Shown piece by piece: positions 9,175 through 18,520 of a DNA stretch of 64,000 bases. Both the position numbers and the translations under genes were made by a program. This DNA is from Nitrosomonas sp. GTDB taxonomy: Bacteria > Pseudomonadota > Gammaproteobacteria > Burkholderiales > Nitrosomonadaceae. Where the stretch lies: the NCBI GenBank assembly GCA_017984435.1, contig JAGNZK010000001.1:1-64000 (forward strand), given 5' to 3'. The notes beneath the pieces were generated by a model. That model ran no database searches, was not told the origin of the DNA, and worked only from the letters and a program-made list of their open reading frames with translations. How positions within the stretch are numbered: position 1 is the stretch's first letter; every line of letters begins with the position of its first letter.

Positions 9175-10839
9175 TTAATCGTCTGTATTCACAACCACTT
9201 TGTTGCGTCCTCGCTGTTTGGCCTGATTCAGCGCTTTATCCGCAGCTTCACTTAAGCTGGCAGCATCTGCGAAATGCGCAAGATCCGCAATGCCACAACT
9301 AAAATTTGCCGAAAATTCTTCGTCATGGCTCAAATGCAATAAGCGGGAAAAAACATTACGTATTTCATCGATCACTTTTGCAGCCGAAGTCGCATCGGTG
9401 TCATTCATAATGACAGCAAACTCTTCTCCACCATAACGTCCGACAATATCTGTTTCCCGCAGACGTTGTTTGAGTAACCGCGCCAAGCTTTTAATGACAC
9501 GATCACCAGCGGCATGCCCGTAAGCGTCATTAACTTTCTTAAAGAAATCGACATCCACCAAAGCAAAAGACAGCGGTGAATTTAATCGGCTGGAACGCAC
9601 CACTTCACGCGCCAGTTCTTCTTTTATGGCGGTATGATTGAGCAAACCGGTCAATCCATCATGAATCATTAGAGAACGTAAAGAACGAGCCCGCGTCACC
9701 CGCGAGGTAATCGCTGAAACCAAATGTGCAGGATCGATGGGTTTCACCAGGAAATCATCGCCGCGTAAGCTCATCGCTTCATGCTGCGTATTGAAATCAT
9801 TCTCAGTAGAAAGATAAACGATGGGAATACTCAGAAAACCATCCATCTGCCGGATAACTCTCGCCAACTCAACCCCATTACACCCTGGCATATACAAATC
9901 CATCAGGATGAGATCCGGATTAAAATCACTCAATGTTTCCAATAATTTCATCGGCTCTGACACTGCCTTCACCAGCATTTCAGCTTGTTCCAATATCGCC
10001 GCATGATAAGCAAGTATCGTCGGACTATCATCCACGATCAATACACGAAAAGGCTCCTGAATTTGCGATGCGGTGATCAAATCAAGTTGATCAATTAATT
10101 CCGTGGAATTAATGGGCTTGGTGAAGTAGGCGACACTGCCGGCACGTACCGCACCCAGTCGATAAGCCATATCATCGTGGACTGAAATAAAAATCACTCG
10201 TGCTGGCTGGGTTAAATCCCGCTGAATCTCTTCCATGACACGAATACCACCCATCTTGTCTTCAGGAAATTCAACATCCATCAGAATAATTGCATTGGGA
10301 TTATTCTGAGCAGCGACACGAAATCTATCCAAATGATTAAACACTTCCACTTCATAACCGTAATAGCGCAACTGCAGTGCGAGTTCCTGTGCCGCTTCAG
10401 CATCATCTGCCACGACAAATATCAAGTTGGATGCATGAGGATTGGGTAAAAACGCATGTTCACCGGCAACTACCGAAACCGTATCTTTTGTCAGCACAGG
10501 CGCTTTCTCTACCGAGATTTTCTTCAATTCAAGAATCTGCTGCAAAATTCTAGCCGATTGCAACGTATCCACCGTGATTTCTCTCTGCATCAGGCTTTTG
10601 AGAATCTGTTCCAATGCAGATGCTTCGATACTCAATTCCGGATGACCAAATGTCTTACCATTACTGACCAGATTATGCACAGAGCGATGCAGCTCCTGTA
10701 GAACGCTCATCTCCCGTTCCAGCTGCAGCTTATTCCATATGGCCTCAATTTCATTAATTCTATCCGGTAGTTCCTGTGCAAATAAAGCCAACAACACGTG
10801 CATTCTTTCCTGAAATTCTTTGTGCTCTTTAGTATTCAT
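9175..10839 (-). CDS. Hpt-REC-REC-GGDEF response regulator (diguanylate cyclase)
   Basis: This 554-residue cytoplasmic protein combines phosphorelay and c-di-GMP parts. Residues about 15-100 look like an Hpt domain with the phosphohistidine in LHRSVHNLVSNGKTFG. Two receiver domains follow: about 137-255 (acceptor Asp in IILMDVEFPED, signature Lys in YFTKPIN) and about 262-385 (DD pair in VLIVDDSP, acceptor in LILMDLYMPGCNG, Lys in FLVKPID). The C-terminal GGDEF domain has RYGGEEFAVIMND, an intact active site. It is thus likely a phosphorylation-controlled diguanylate cyclase fed by a kinase encoded elsewhere. It is convergent with the ligase gene and not in an operon. Confidence 0.93.
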   Translation of the reverse strand: MNTKEHKEFQERMHVLLALFAQELPDRINEIEAIWNKLQLEREMSVLQELHRSVHNLVSNGKTFGHPELSIEASALEQILKSLMQREITVDTLQSARILQQILELKKISVEKAPVLTKDTVSVVAGEHAFLPNPHASNLIFVVADDAEAAQELALQLRYYGYEVEVFNHLDRFRVAAQNNPNAIILMDVEFPEDKMGGIRVMEEIQRDLTQPARVIFISVHDDMAYRLGAVRAGSVAYFTKPINSTELIDQLDLITASQIQEPFRVLIVDDSPTILAYHAAILEQAEMLVKAVSEPMKLLETLSDFNPDLILMDLYMPGCNGVELARVIRQMDGFLSIPIVYLSTENDFNTQHEAMSLRGDDFLVKPIDPAHLVSAITSRVTRARSLRSLMIHDGLTGLLNHTAIKEELAREVVRSSRLNSPLSFALVDVDFFKKVNDAYGHAAGDRVIKSLARLLKQRLRETDIVGRYGGEEFAVIMNDTDATSAAKVIDEIRNVFSRLLHLSHDEEFSANFSCGIADLAHFADAASLSEAADKALNQAKQRGRNKVVVNTDD

Positions 10840-11278
10840 AATAATGTGCCCAATTCTGTCTGATCTCAGTGGTTAGTTGCATGAAATCGCATGATTTTAA
10901 ATAACACCTGCTGCACCTTACTCTCTTGTGCGATTTCATCTGATTGTACTATGGCAGTCATAGCGAAAATATAAATAGTATGAAATACTTTTTCACAATT
11001 TTTCCTTTCGCACTCACTCACATTGTATAAAGAAAACAGCCATTCAATTTCACAATCTAACACCCAAAGATTGATCATTTAATCAATTCACTTTTGATTT
11101 TTTCTATCATTATCTACAGAATCGAGGCTGCGGCATAGAAAGTTATCAATGTATTGTAGTGTAAACTATAAAATTGCCAGAATATCTCATTGCCTCTAAA
11201 TCTGTCTGGTAAGTACAGCACTTCAATCCAATGATTTGTTTACAATCCTACCTTTTATATTCAAATCCATGAGCGGTC
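10840..11278. other. 439-base intergenic region between divergent genes
   Basis: AT-rich sequence between the GGDEF protein and the alpha/beta hydrolase. It should hold promoters for both, but no convincing -35/-10 pair, operator or RNA structure was picked out. A 70-codon minus-strand frame at 10866-11078 has no recognisable features and is not called. Confidence 0.4.
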
Positions 11279-12148
11279 ATGTTGCATAAAATAGCTATCC
11301 AGATCCTAATTTTCGGGATCGCAGTCACGCTCAGTATTTTCGCCATGGGTGTATTCTTGACCGCATCGGCCCCCACTGCGGTTGGTGTACTATCTGCGGA
11401 CTTTCCGGTTGAGTCGATACAAATCCCCACTGCAAACAAATCTACCGTTCACGGTTGGCTAACTTATGGGAAACCCGGTGGCGGGGTTGTATTACTGGTA
11501 CATTCGATGCGTAGCAACCGGCTTGAAATGCTGAGTCGGGCGCGGTTCTTGAAAGATCAAGGCTATAGCGCGCTGTTTATCGATTTACAAGCGCATGGTG
11601 AAACTGCCGGAGAGAAAATTACCTTTGGCTTGCGCGAATCCGAGAATGTGGAAGCATCCATCGCTTTTCTGCGACAAACGTTCCCTGCTGAGCGGATAGG
11701 TGCAATCGGCGCTTCTCTGGGTGCCGCAGCCATCGTACTTGCCAAACAGGATTTAAGGCTGGATGCGGTTATCCTGGAATCATTGCATGCAACCATCGAA
11801 GAAGCCGTTGATAATCGCTTAAAACTTCATTTTGGAGACTATGGATCGGTACTTTTATCGCTCATGCTGTCGCAATTATCCTTTCATCTGGATACTTCCC
11901 TGGATGAGTTGAGTCCAATCGCCCACATCAATAATCTTAATGCGCCGGTATTGTTTATTTCCGGAACACACGATGCACATACACGCCAATCAGAGACCGA
12001 GCGTCTCTATGCCGCCGCCAGAAACCCCAAGGAACTATGGATTGTCCCGGGAGGCGGACATTTCAATATGCATAGTTATGCCGGTAAAGAATATGAACAC
12101 CATATCACCGCTTTCTTATCCCAATATCTGCGCCAAATGGATGACTAA
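11279..12148 (+). CDS. Alpha/beta hydrolase, membrane-anchored or exported
   Basis: The N-terminus has a hydrophobic segment (about residues 8-30) that could be an uncleaved anchor or a signal peptide. The remaining fold is an alpha/beta hydrolase: VVLLVHSMRSNRLEM for the oxyanion region, the nucleophile elbow GASLGA with Ser at residue 146, the acid in FISGTHDAHT, and the catalytic His in VPGGGHFN. The pattern resembles the BEM46/YqkD-like group of small esterases or acyl hydrolases whose substrates are mostly unknown. It stands alone between the GGDEF gene and a universal stress gene. Confidence 0.88.
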   Translation: MLHKIAIQILIFGIAVTLSIFAMGVFLTASAPTAVGVLSADFPVESIQIPTANKSTVHGWLTYGKPGGGVVLLVHSMRSNRLEMLSRARFLKDQGYSALFIDLQAHGETAGEKITFGLRESENVEASIAFLRQTFPAERIGAIGASLGAAAIVLAKQDLRLDAVILESLHATIEEAVDNRLKLHFGDYGSVLLSLMLSQLSFHLDTSLDELSPIAHINNLNAPVLFISGTHDAHTRQSETERLYAAARNPKELWIVPGGGHFNMHSYAGKEYEHHITAFLSQYLRQMDD

Positions 12149-12288
12149 TAACGCTTGAGCTTGATATACCAATCGAGGATCATTGGCGATATAAGTAGCG
12201 AGGATGTGATAAAGTCACTGGTATTGTTTATGCTGGCTTAGCATTCATATTTCTGCCCGCATACTGATTCGACATGAAGGAATTCACC

Positions 12289-12732
12289 ATGAATAATTAT
12301 CAAAATATTCTACTCGCTATCGACTTCTCGGATGATGGTCATTACGTAGCTGAAAGAGCAAAACACCTGGCCAATCAATTTAATGCACACCTTCACATTA
12401 TTCATGTGTTAGATAACATTCCCATGCCTGACACGCCTTATGGCACAGTGATTTCATTGGACCAAGATTCATCCGACGATTTATTGGAAACAGAAAAAAA
12501 CAAACTAAAACAGATCAGTGATCAACTGGATATCACACCGGCACGCCGTTGGATGGTTTGGGGGGAGCCACAACAGGAAATTACTCAATTTGCTGCACAA
12601 AAACAGATCGATCTGATTGTTGTAGGCTCACACGGACGTCACGGATTTGCCATGTTAATGGGTTCAACCGCCAAAGGGATTTTGTATCACGCTGATTGCG
12701 ATGTATTGGCTATTCACTTAAAAGATCATTAG
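12289..12732 (+). CDS. Universal stress protein (UspA family)
   Basis: A 147-residue single Usp domain: YQNILLAIDFSDDG at the start, AHLHIIHVLDN in strand 2, and the nucleotide-binding signature VVGSHGRHGFAMLMGSTAKGI near the C-terminus, of the G-2x-G-9x-G(S/T) type seen in ATP-binding members. The ATG at 12289 is preferred over one 15 bases earlier because AAGGA lies 8 bases upstream and the conserved domain begins immediately. Usp proteins accumulate in stress or starvation; the precise action is unknown. Confidence 0.93.
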   Translation: MNNYQNILLAIDFSDDGHYVAERAKHLANQFNAHLHIIHVLDNIPMPDTPYGTVISLDQDSSDDLLETEKNKLKQISDQLDITPARRWMVWGEPQQEITQFAAQKQIDLIVVGSHGRHGFAMLMGSTAKGILYHADCDVLAIHLKDH

Positions 12733-12759
12733 AAAATGCTCAGCATCACTTTAAAGAGG

Positions 12760-13566
12760 TCAAGTCTTCCAGAATTCCCACCATGCCTTACCACCCACCT
12801 CCGGCAATTCTTTAAGGAAGTGACTATCAGGAAAATTGATGCGCATCACACGTTCCGCATCGTCGCGCAAATCATACATTTCCAGTGCTTCATAAGCCTG
12901 AATCATAATATATAAAGCTTCTTCAGTAGCAGGAGTGCGAGGATATTCTTTGACTGCATTCTGCGCTCGATTAGCGGCAGCGATATAAGCCTTACGCTTC
13001 ATATAGTAACGCGCGGTATGAATTTCACTCATAGCGACAGCATTAATCAAATAAGCCATACGTTGCCTCGCATCTGCTGCGTATTTGCTTTCCGGAAAAC
13101 GCGTCACCAACTCCTTAAAATTCTCAAATGATTCCTGAGATGCTTTTGAATCACGTTCGCTCATATCCTGTTTCAGCGGACCCTTCATCAAGAAACCCAT
13201 CATTCCCCAGCTGTCATTAAAATTTGACAATCCTCTGATATAGTAGGCGTAATCCACATTTACATGATTGGGATGCAACTTGATAAATCGATCGGCTGCT
13301 GCAATGGCAGAAGCCGGTTCATCATTTTTATAATGTGCATAAGCCGTTTCAAGCTGCGCCTGTTGTGCTATTCGACCATAGGGATAGCGCGCCTCCAGCG
13401 ATCCATACAATTTGATCGCCGCAGCAAAATTGCCATCATTCAACTTTTCTTTTGCCTCAGAATAAAACTTGTTTGCAGACCAATCCTGCTGGTCTTCTGT
13501 GCGATCCGGCAACAAGTTGCAAGCGGATAGCCATAACACCAAAATTAAAGCTAAACTACGTAACAT
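12760..13566 (-). CDS. bamD: Outer membrane assembly lipoprotein BamD
   Basis: BamD is an essential lipoprotein of the BAM complex that inserts beta-barrel proteins into the outer membrane. The protein has a lipobox LWLSAC with the acylated Cys at residue 16. It is followed by TPR-like helices: KFYSEAKEKLNDGNFAAAIKL, ARYPYGRIAQQAQLETAYAHY, ADRFIKLHPNHVNVDYAYYI and FPESKYAADARQRM. The start at 13566 is preferred over 13587 because it places the positively charged residue directly ahead of the signal helix. Its start codon shares CATG with the divergent rluD start. Confidence 0.95.
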   Translation of the reverse strand: MLRSLALILVLWLSACNLLPDRTEDQQDWSANKFYSEAKEKLNDGNFAAAIKLYGSLEARYPYGRIAQQAQLETAYAHYKNDEPASAIAAADRFIKLHPNHVNVDYAYYIRGLSNFNDSWGMMGFLMKGPLKQDMSERDSKASQESFENFKELVTRFPESKYAADARQRMAYLINAVAMSEIHTARYYMKRKAYIAAANRAQNAVKEYPRTPATEEALYIMIQAYEALEMYDLRDDAERVMRINFPDSHFLKELPEVGGKAWWEFWKT

Positions 13567-14581
13567 GACGAATCCCATAAAAAACAAAGATGCATTTCAG
13601 GATTATAACGTAAAGCCACCAGCGCTAGTGCATAGCACATCTGCACATACCCTTATTGACTTAACAATTCCCACCGATTGTGCGGGCTTACGCCTTGATC
13701 AAGCTTTAGCAAAACTCTTACCCAACTGGTCACGTAGCCGCCTGCAAACGTGGATTGCTGAAAATCGGATTATGCTGGATGGTCAGACCACCACTGTAAA
13801 ACAGAAAGTATGGGGCAATGAGCATGTTCAGATATCACCCCAGAATACTGCCGCCGAATCAATGCACACGGCTGAAGACATCAGCTTGAATGTCATTGAT
13901 GAAGATGATGTGCTCATCATTATCAACAAACCTGCCGGCCTGGTTACGCACCCAGGTAATGGCAACTGGCAGGGTACACTGCTCAATGCTTTACTACACC
14001 ATGCGCCGCAGTTGGGAAATGTGCCTCGCGCCGGCATAGTCCACCGTCTGGATAAAAACACCAGTGGTTTACTGGTCGTCGCAAAAACCATAGAAGCACA
14101 AACAAGCCTCGTGCGCCAATTACAGCAACACACTGTAAAACGCGACTATATGGCATTAGTCTTGGGAGAAATTACGCAGCCTGGGAGTATTGATGCACCC
14201 ATAGGACGGCACCCCATCCATCGCACGAAAATGGCTGTTACTGCAACAGGTAAGCCAGCACGTACCCACTATCAGGTCATCGAAAACTTTGAAGGTTGCA
14301 CGCTACTGCAATGCAGCCTTGAAACAGGCCGCACGCATCAAATACGCGTACATATGAGTTCCATCGGATATCCGTTAGTAGGGGATCCTGTTTACGGCGG
14401 CAAACCCAAAAATACCCAGCAAATCATTGGCCAGCTACTAATAAATTTCCCCAGGCAGGTCTTACATGCTGAAAAACTTGCACTCACTCACCCACAAACG
14501 CAACAAATCCTGACATGGCAAGCTGTCGTGCCGGATGACATAAGCGATTTATTGCGGACATTGCGGCAACACAGCAGATAA
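13565..14581 (+). CDS. rluD: 23S rRNA pseudouridine synthase RluD
   Basis: This enzyme converts uridines 1911, 1915 and 1917 of 23S rRNA (helix 69) to pseudouridine. An S4-like RNA-binding domain comes first (AGLRLDQALAKLLPNWSRSR), then the catalytic domain with HRLDKNTSGLLVVAKT, where the active Asp is about residue 163, and RTHQIRVHMSSIGYPLVGDP. The start is uncertain: the ATG at 13565 gives 338 residues with a non-conserved leader of about 30, while a GTG at 13628 would also fit the family. It is divergent from bamD, a common arrangement in Betaproteobacteria. Confidence 0.95.
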   Translation: MTNPIKNKDAFQDYNVKPPALVHSTSAHTLIDLTIPTDCAGLRLDQALAKLLPNWSRSRLQTWIAENRIMLDGQTTTVKQKVWGNEHVQISPQNTAAESMHTAEDISLNVIDEDDVLIIINKPAGLVTHPGNGNWQGTLLNALLHHAPQLGNVPRAGIVHRLDKNTSGLLVVAKTIEAQTSLVRQLQQHTVKRDYMALVLGEITQPGSIDAPIGRHPIHRTKMAVTATGKPARTHYQVIENFEGCTLLQCSLETGRTHQIRVHMSSIGYPLVGDPVYGGKPKNTQQIIGQLLINFPRQVLHAEKLALTHPQTQQILTWQAVVPDDISDLLRTLRQHSR

Positions 14582-14598
14582 ACCAGATGCAGAATAAA

Positions 14599-14622
14599 AA
14601 AATGCGCCCGTAGGCGCATTTT
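14599..14622. terminator. Bidirectional Rho-independent terminator
   Basis: AAAATGCGCC at 14599-14608 pairs perfectly with GGCGCATTTT at 14613-14622 around a CGTA loop. It has A-tracts on the left and T-tracts on the right, so it can terminate both rluD (plus) and the porin gene (minus) that converge here. Confidence 0.9.
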
Positions 14623-14666
14623 CTCTTCGTATTTCATCAATAAATTCATCATTCAGATCACTAAAC

Positions 14667-16046
14667 TCAGAAAGGAAGAACAGCATCCAGTGAGAATAAA
14701 ATTTGATCCTTATTACCGCCAAATGGTCTGTAAGCAGCCGCATGAAGCGCATCAGCTCTATCGTAACGAATATTCGGACGAACATTCAGATTCTTCAATC
14801 CTCTCCAGTCGAGTTTTAGTGTCCTGGCCGCCTTCCAGTTTGCACCGATGGTCACTGCATAATAGTCTGCTGGCGTGCTGGAAGCGAGCTGAGTTGCGCC
14901 ACCCAACGCATAACTACTTCCAAGATGATTCGTTGAAGCGGCTACACGACCCGGCGAGAAAACACGAAAACCATCCCGATCACGGAACCATTCACCACGA
15001 ACACCCACTGATAGATCAGGCGTCAGATCATAATACACATGCGTGTTGATACCGTACCATTCTGCATTTTGCACCACACCGCCATATTTAAGGTTAGCCA
15101 ATAATACGTTATCAGCAAAACCATGATCATGTTGTATCACAAGATGAGTTTTGTTGTCGGCAAACAGATGTTTAAAGACAGCGCTATACATACCCCAGAA
15201 ACTGCTGTTACGCGTGGAGGCTGTGCTACCGGTACCACTGATATTGAACGAGGTTTTCGTGTCATCACTCGTCCAAGTAACGCCACCGATTCCACCCCAA
15301 TTCCCCATTTGCCTGTCAAAATTACCATCCCAACCACCTGTTCCGCTACCACCGATTGCACCAGCCATGGCGGTAAAATTCTTACTAATCGTATAATTAG
15401 CTAATACACCGGTATGGGTAAATGGCTCCCCGTACTGCATCGTGTAAGCATGGGTATAGAAGAAATTGTTAGGCGCAGGAACCGTTTCATAGCCAATCGG
15501 CGTATAAAAATGGCCCGCTTTAATATTCAATCCATTACCAATCGGCGCATAAACCTCTGCAAAAGCCTGTGGAAATGCGATACCGTAAGTACGACTGGAA
15601 TTACAACACACATCAAGGTCCCAGTTCCCGCGATCACTCAAGGCTCTGCCACTGTTGACATCAAACGCGGGATTACCGTAGGCTTGGGTAAAAATCGCAT
15701 CGGTACCGAACATGAAATCGGCACGGAAACCGACATCCCAGCCTTTGCCTTCTGTTCTCACTGCACGTTCTATAAAGAAATTCAACTGATTCATTTGAAC
15801 TCTATTTGCCTGATCTCCAAAAGTCACCGGACCGTTGAAACCATCAGTTTGACTCGGATTGAATGTCGCGCCGCCATTAATCCAACCGCCTATATTAAGA
15901 CCTCTTTCCTTCAGCGCCTTTGTAAAAGCGTTGTCGGTACTCATGACAGTACCTGCAACAACATTCGATGCATTCATACCGATCAATAGCAATCCGCCGG
16001 CTACGGCATGAACTACCTGGTTCTTACAAATTGATTTATATTCCAT
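14667..16046 (-). CDS. Outer membrane beta-barrel porin (BBP2 / OmpL-like family)
   Basis: The 459-residue protein has a signal peptide (hydrophobic about 12-31, ending near VVAG). The body is dominated by alternating aromatic and polar strands, such as GGWINGGATFN, FFIERAVR, VGFRADFMFG, NGLNIKAGHFYTPIGYE and TGVLANYTI, and it ends in the outer-membrane signature LFSLDAVLPF with a terminal Phe. The pattern, especially the AGHFYTPIGYE region, matches the BBP2 (PF07642) porin family. A strong Shine-Dalgarno (GGGGAG) precedes the ATG at 16046. The two adjacent cysteines near residue 150 (DVCCNSS) are unusual for a porin. The substrate is unknown. Confidence 0.85.
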   Translation of the reverse strand: MEYKSICKNQVVHAVAGGLLLIGMNASNVVAGTVMSTDNAFTKALKERGLNIGGWINGGATFNPSQTDGFNGPVTFGDQANRVQMNQLNFFIERAVRTEGKGWDVGFRADFMFGTDAIFTQAYGNPAFDVNSGRALSDRGNWDLDVCCNSSRTYGIAFPQAFAEVYAPIGNGLNIKAGHFYTPIGYETVPAPNNFFYTHAYTMQYGEPFTHTGVLANYTISKNFTAMAGAIGGSGTGGWDGNFDRQMGNWGGIGGVTWTSDDTKTSFNISGTGSTASTRNSSFWGMYSAVFKHLFADNKTHLVIQHDHGFADNVLLANLKYGGVVQNAEWYGINTHVYYDLTPDLSVGVRGEWFRDRDGFRVFSPGRVAASTNHLGSSYALGGATQLASSTPADYYAVTIGANWKAARTLKLDWRGLKNLNVRPNIRYDRADALHAAAYRPFGGNKDQILFSLDAVLPF

Positions 16047-16341
16047 TACTCCCCTCCCCTTCTCTAAAAAAAGACTATGAAAAAGATATAAATACCAAAA
16101 ACCCTAACATCCACATGGACGAAACTCTAACACCGAATAGCCAGAAGGGTCAACGCAAACAGACAGGCAAGTCCACTTATCACAAAAAATACAACACAAA
16201 TATTACAAATAATGCCATCAATGGATGCTAAGCGTCTGCTACTGAGGCATTTCGACCAATCTATCGTGTAATAACCTATGTTCAGGAGCAAAATTGATGG
16301 AGTTCATCATCTGGATAATAATCGACAAATCAAAATCGCCC

Positions 16342-17007
16342 TCACCAGAAACCCCAATTACCCGTCGATACTATCCATATACCTAAAATGCCATTGGTTA
16401 TCGCATGCGCCAGAATGGGTGACCAAAGCGTACCGCTACGCATGTATAAAAGGTTATAAACCACTCCGGCAAATAATCCGGCTAACCACAGACTGTGTGC
16501 GACAGCAAAAAGTATGGCGGTGATGCAAAATGCTTTGAGTCCTATTTGTGCCGGGCTAACGGTTAGAAAATCCGGATGTGTAATCCAGCGCATCAGAAAT
16601 GACCGCCAGAAAAGTTCTTCCATGACTGGCACTATCAGCACTGCGCCAACCAGCCTCATTGCAACCAGCAACCAGTCAATTTCATCATGATCACGCGGAT
16701 CAAAGCCAACGGATTCTCCCATCACCATCCAATCTGCCGTCAGGTTAATCCAAGCAATGAACACCACGACACCTGCAGTTATCGCAATCATCCAAGTACG
16801 AAAATTTTCTCCAGTAGGCCAACGCAATTCACTGTAGGCATTCCGCATCAACCACAGCAAAGCCACAACGACAGTAATTTTTGCTGCGTAAAGTAAGCGC
16901 AAATCATTGGCTTCCCAGCCAAACTTCAACAGCACATCCTCTAACAGCATAAAAAAAACATAAGCGCCAAAAGGTGCGATGCGGTACAAATTATCACGAT
17001 CAAACAT
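16342..17007 (-). CDS. CPBP-family intramembrane protease (CAAX-protease-related)
   Basis: This 221-residue inner-membrane protein has about six to eight hydrophobic helices. It contains the three conserved motifs of the CPBP/ABI family: EELFWRSFLMRW (EExxxR), FAVAHSLWLAGLFAGVVYNL (the FxxxH type), and HAITN near the C-terminus. This resembles the CAAX prenyl protease-related proteins that co-occur with PEP-CTERM/exosortase systems, although no exosortase or PEP-CTERM protein is seen in the window. AGAGAG lies upstream of the ATG at 17007. Proteolysis is likely; the substrate is unknown. Confidence 0.85.
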   Translation of the reverse strand: MFDRDNLYRIAPFGAYVFFMLLEDVLLKFGWEANDLRLLYAAKITVVVALLWLMRNAYSELRWPTGENFRTWMIAITAGVVVFIAWINLTADWMVMGESVGFDPRDHDEIDWLLVAMRLVGAVLIVPVMEELFWRSFLMRWITHPDFLTVSPAQIGLKAFCITAILFAVAHSLWLAGLFAGVVYNLLYMRSGTLWSPILAHAITNGILGIWIVSTGNWGFW

Positions 17008-17161
17008 AATAATTGCTCTCTCTTAAATTATTTTCTTCAGACTAAGATATATTGTTAAATACTCATATCGTTTACCGAATAAGAAATGATCTATCAGTCT
17101 CGTAACCAAGCGCTTTTTGCGGTACATCCGTTCTTGTACGCTAACAAGTTTAAAGAGAAAG

Positions 17162-17440
17162 ATGACAAATGAAGACAAGAAAAGAATGAGTTGGACGGTC
17201 TATATCTTGAGATGCGCGGATGGCAGTCTCTATACTGGGATCACCAAAGATTTGGCACATCGAATCAAAACCCATGAAACCGGTAAAGGTGCGCGATATA
17301 CCCATGGCCGCGGACCATTCCGGCTTGTACATCAAGAGTTTTGTCAAAACAGAGCAGAAGCTTCCAGAAGGGAAATGGCGATAAAATCCTTATCTCGTAC
17401 TCAAAAACTGGAATTAATTTTGGCCAACTCAAAATTGTGA
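17162..17440 (+). CDS. GIY-YIG nuclease superfamily protein (UPF0213/YhbQ-like)
   Basis: The single small domain starts with WTVYILRCADGSLYTGITKD, the GIY-YIG core in its V-Y-I...Y-T-G form. It continues with HETGKGARYTHGRGP and the helix RAEASRREMAIKSLSR, which contains the conserved Arg and Glu of this nuclease family. The length of 92 residues from 17162 fits UPF0213; an alternative start at 17186 would also keep the whole domain. The role in the cell is poorly defined, possibly DNA repair or processing. Confidence 0.88.
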   Translation: MTNEDKKRMSWTVYILRCADGSLYTGITKDLAHRIKTHETGKGARYTHGRGPFRLVHQEFCQNRAEASRREMAIKSLSRTQKLELILANSKL

Positions 17441-17510
17441 ACACAACATGACTCACTCGCAAGTAAGATTTATCTTCACCTTCACTTAATTGAAAACACC
17501 CTCTTGCAAC

Positions 17511-17909
17511 ATGATAGATACGAAAACAATGCGCTGCCCATGTGGCGACAATAGGCAATACATCAACTGCTGCGGCCGTTATTTGGATGATGGTGAAATT
17601 GCCGCCACGGCGGAAATACTCATGCGCTCACGCTACATGGCTTATACACTGAATCGTGAAGACTATCTTTTGGCCACTTGGCATCGCAGCACGCGCCCAA
17701 TCTTACTTGGATTGGCAAACCGGCCACACAATCAGTGGTTGAAACTTACCATAAAGTGTCACAAGCAATCGGCACCAGGTCATGCGACCGTTGAATTTAT
17801 CGCGCGTTACAAGATAAATGGACGCGCTCACCGTTTGCATGAAATTAGCCGGTTTGTGCGCGAGGAAGGGTCATGGTTTTATGTCGATGGCGATATCCTG
17901 CAAAGTTAA
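17511..17909 (+). CDS. YchJ-family protein with SEC-C metal-binding motif
   Basis: The protein begins with a zinc-binding SEC-C motif (CPCGDNRQYINCCGRYL) followed by the YchJ core: AEILMRSRYMAYTLNREDYLLATWH, GHATVEFIARYKINGRAHRLHEISRF and EEGSWFYVDGD, an NTF2-like fold. The ATG at 17511 gives 132 residues; the frame could also begin at a TTG at 17490. Function is unknown for the family. It follows the GIY-YIG gene by about 70 bases in the same direction. Confidence 0.9.
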   Translation: MIDTKTMRCPCGDNRQYINCCGRYLDDGEIAATAEILMRSRYMAYTLNREDYLLATWHRSTRPILLGLANRPHNQWLKLTIKCHKQSAPGHATVEFIARYKINGRAHRLHEISRFVREEGSWFYVDGDILQS

Positions 17910-17959
17910 AAAAGACAAGGAATGTTCAACATCTTGTCACATGGTAACCAAATACAATC

Positions 17960-18508
17960 TCATAGCGCTTCATAGCGAATTTCCACCACGTCCAGTTCTT
18001 CCACGCCACCCGGCGTGTGTAATCGTACCGTATCGCCCTCACGCGCTTTGAGTAATGCTTTGGCCAACGGAGAAACCCAGCTAATACGGCCGCGGCCGGG
18101 ATCCACTTCGTCCAGACCGACGATACTATAGGTATGTTCTTTGCCTTGGGTATTACAGACGGTCACCGTGGCACCGAAAAACACCTGATCGCAATCACCG
18201 CGCTGCGCTGGATCGACCACTTCGGCATTTTCCAGCCGTTTGGACAAGAAACGCAGGCGGCGGTCGATTTCGCGCAGACGCCTTTTACCGTAAATATAAT
18301 CGCCATTTTCCGAACGATCGCCATTCGAAGCCGCCCAGGTAATGGTTTTAACTAACTCGGGACGTTCCATTTTCCACAATTGATCAAACTCTGCCTTCAA
18401 TCGCTGATGCCCAGCCGGGGTGATGTAGTTCTTCACACCTTGCGGTAATTTCGGCGTGCTGTCGGGATCGTCTTCCTCTTCGCTTTCCTTGGTGAATGCT
18501 TTATTCAT
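17960..18508 (-). CDS. greB: Transcription elongation factor GreB
   Basis: GreB enters the secondary channel of RNA polymerase and stimulates cleavage of backtracked RNA. The N-terminal coiled coil is visible (YITPAGHQRLKAEFDQLW, then SENGDYIYGKRRLREIDRRLRFLSKRLENAEVVDP), with the acidic tip residues in NGDRSENGDY. It is followed by the FKBP-like domain (FFGATVTVCN to VVEIRYEAL). The motif YGKRRLREIDRR marks it as GreB rather than GreA. The start at 18508 (MNKAFTKES) is the conserved one. Length is 182 residues with a slightly extended acidic N-terminus. Confidence 0.96.
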   Translation of the reverse strand: MNKAFTKESEEEDDPDSTPKLPQGVKNYITPAGHQRLKAEFDQLWKMERPELVKTITWAASNGDRSENGDYIYGKRRLREIDRRLRFLSKRLENAEVVDPAQRGDCDQVFFGATVTVCNTQGKEHTYSIVGLDEVDPGRGRISWVSPLAKALLKAREGDTVRLHTPGGVEELDVVEIRYEAL

Positions 18509-18520
18509 ACGCATCAATCG

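Noticed and set aside
15414-15989. 191-codon plus-strand open frame inside the porin gene
   Set aside because: It is antisense to a clear outer-membrane protein gene with signal peptide and terminal Phe; the frame has no domain character or ribosome site.
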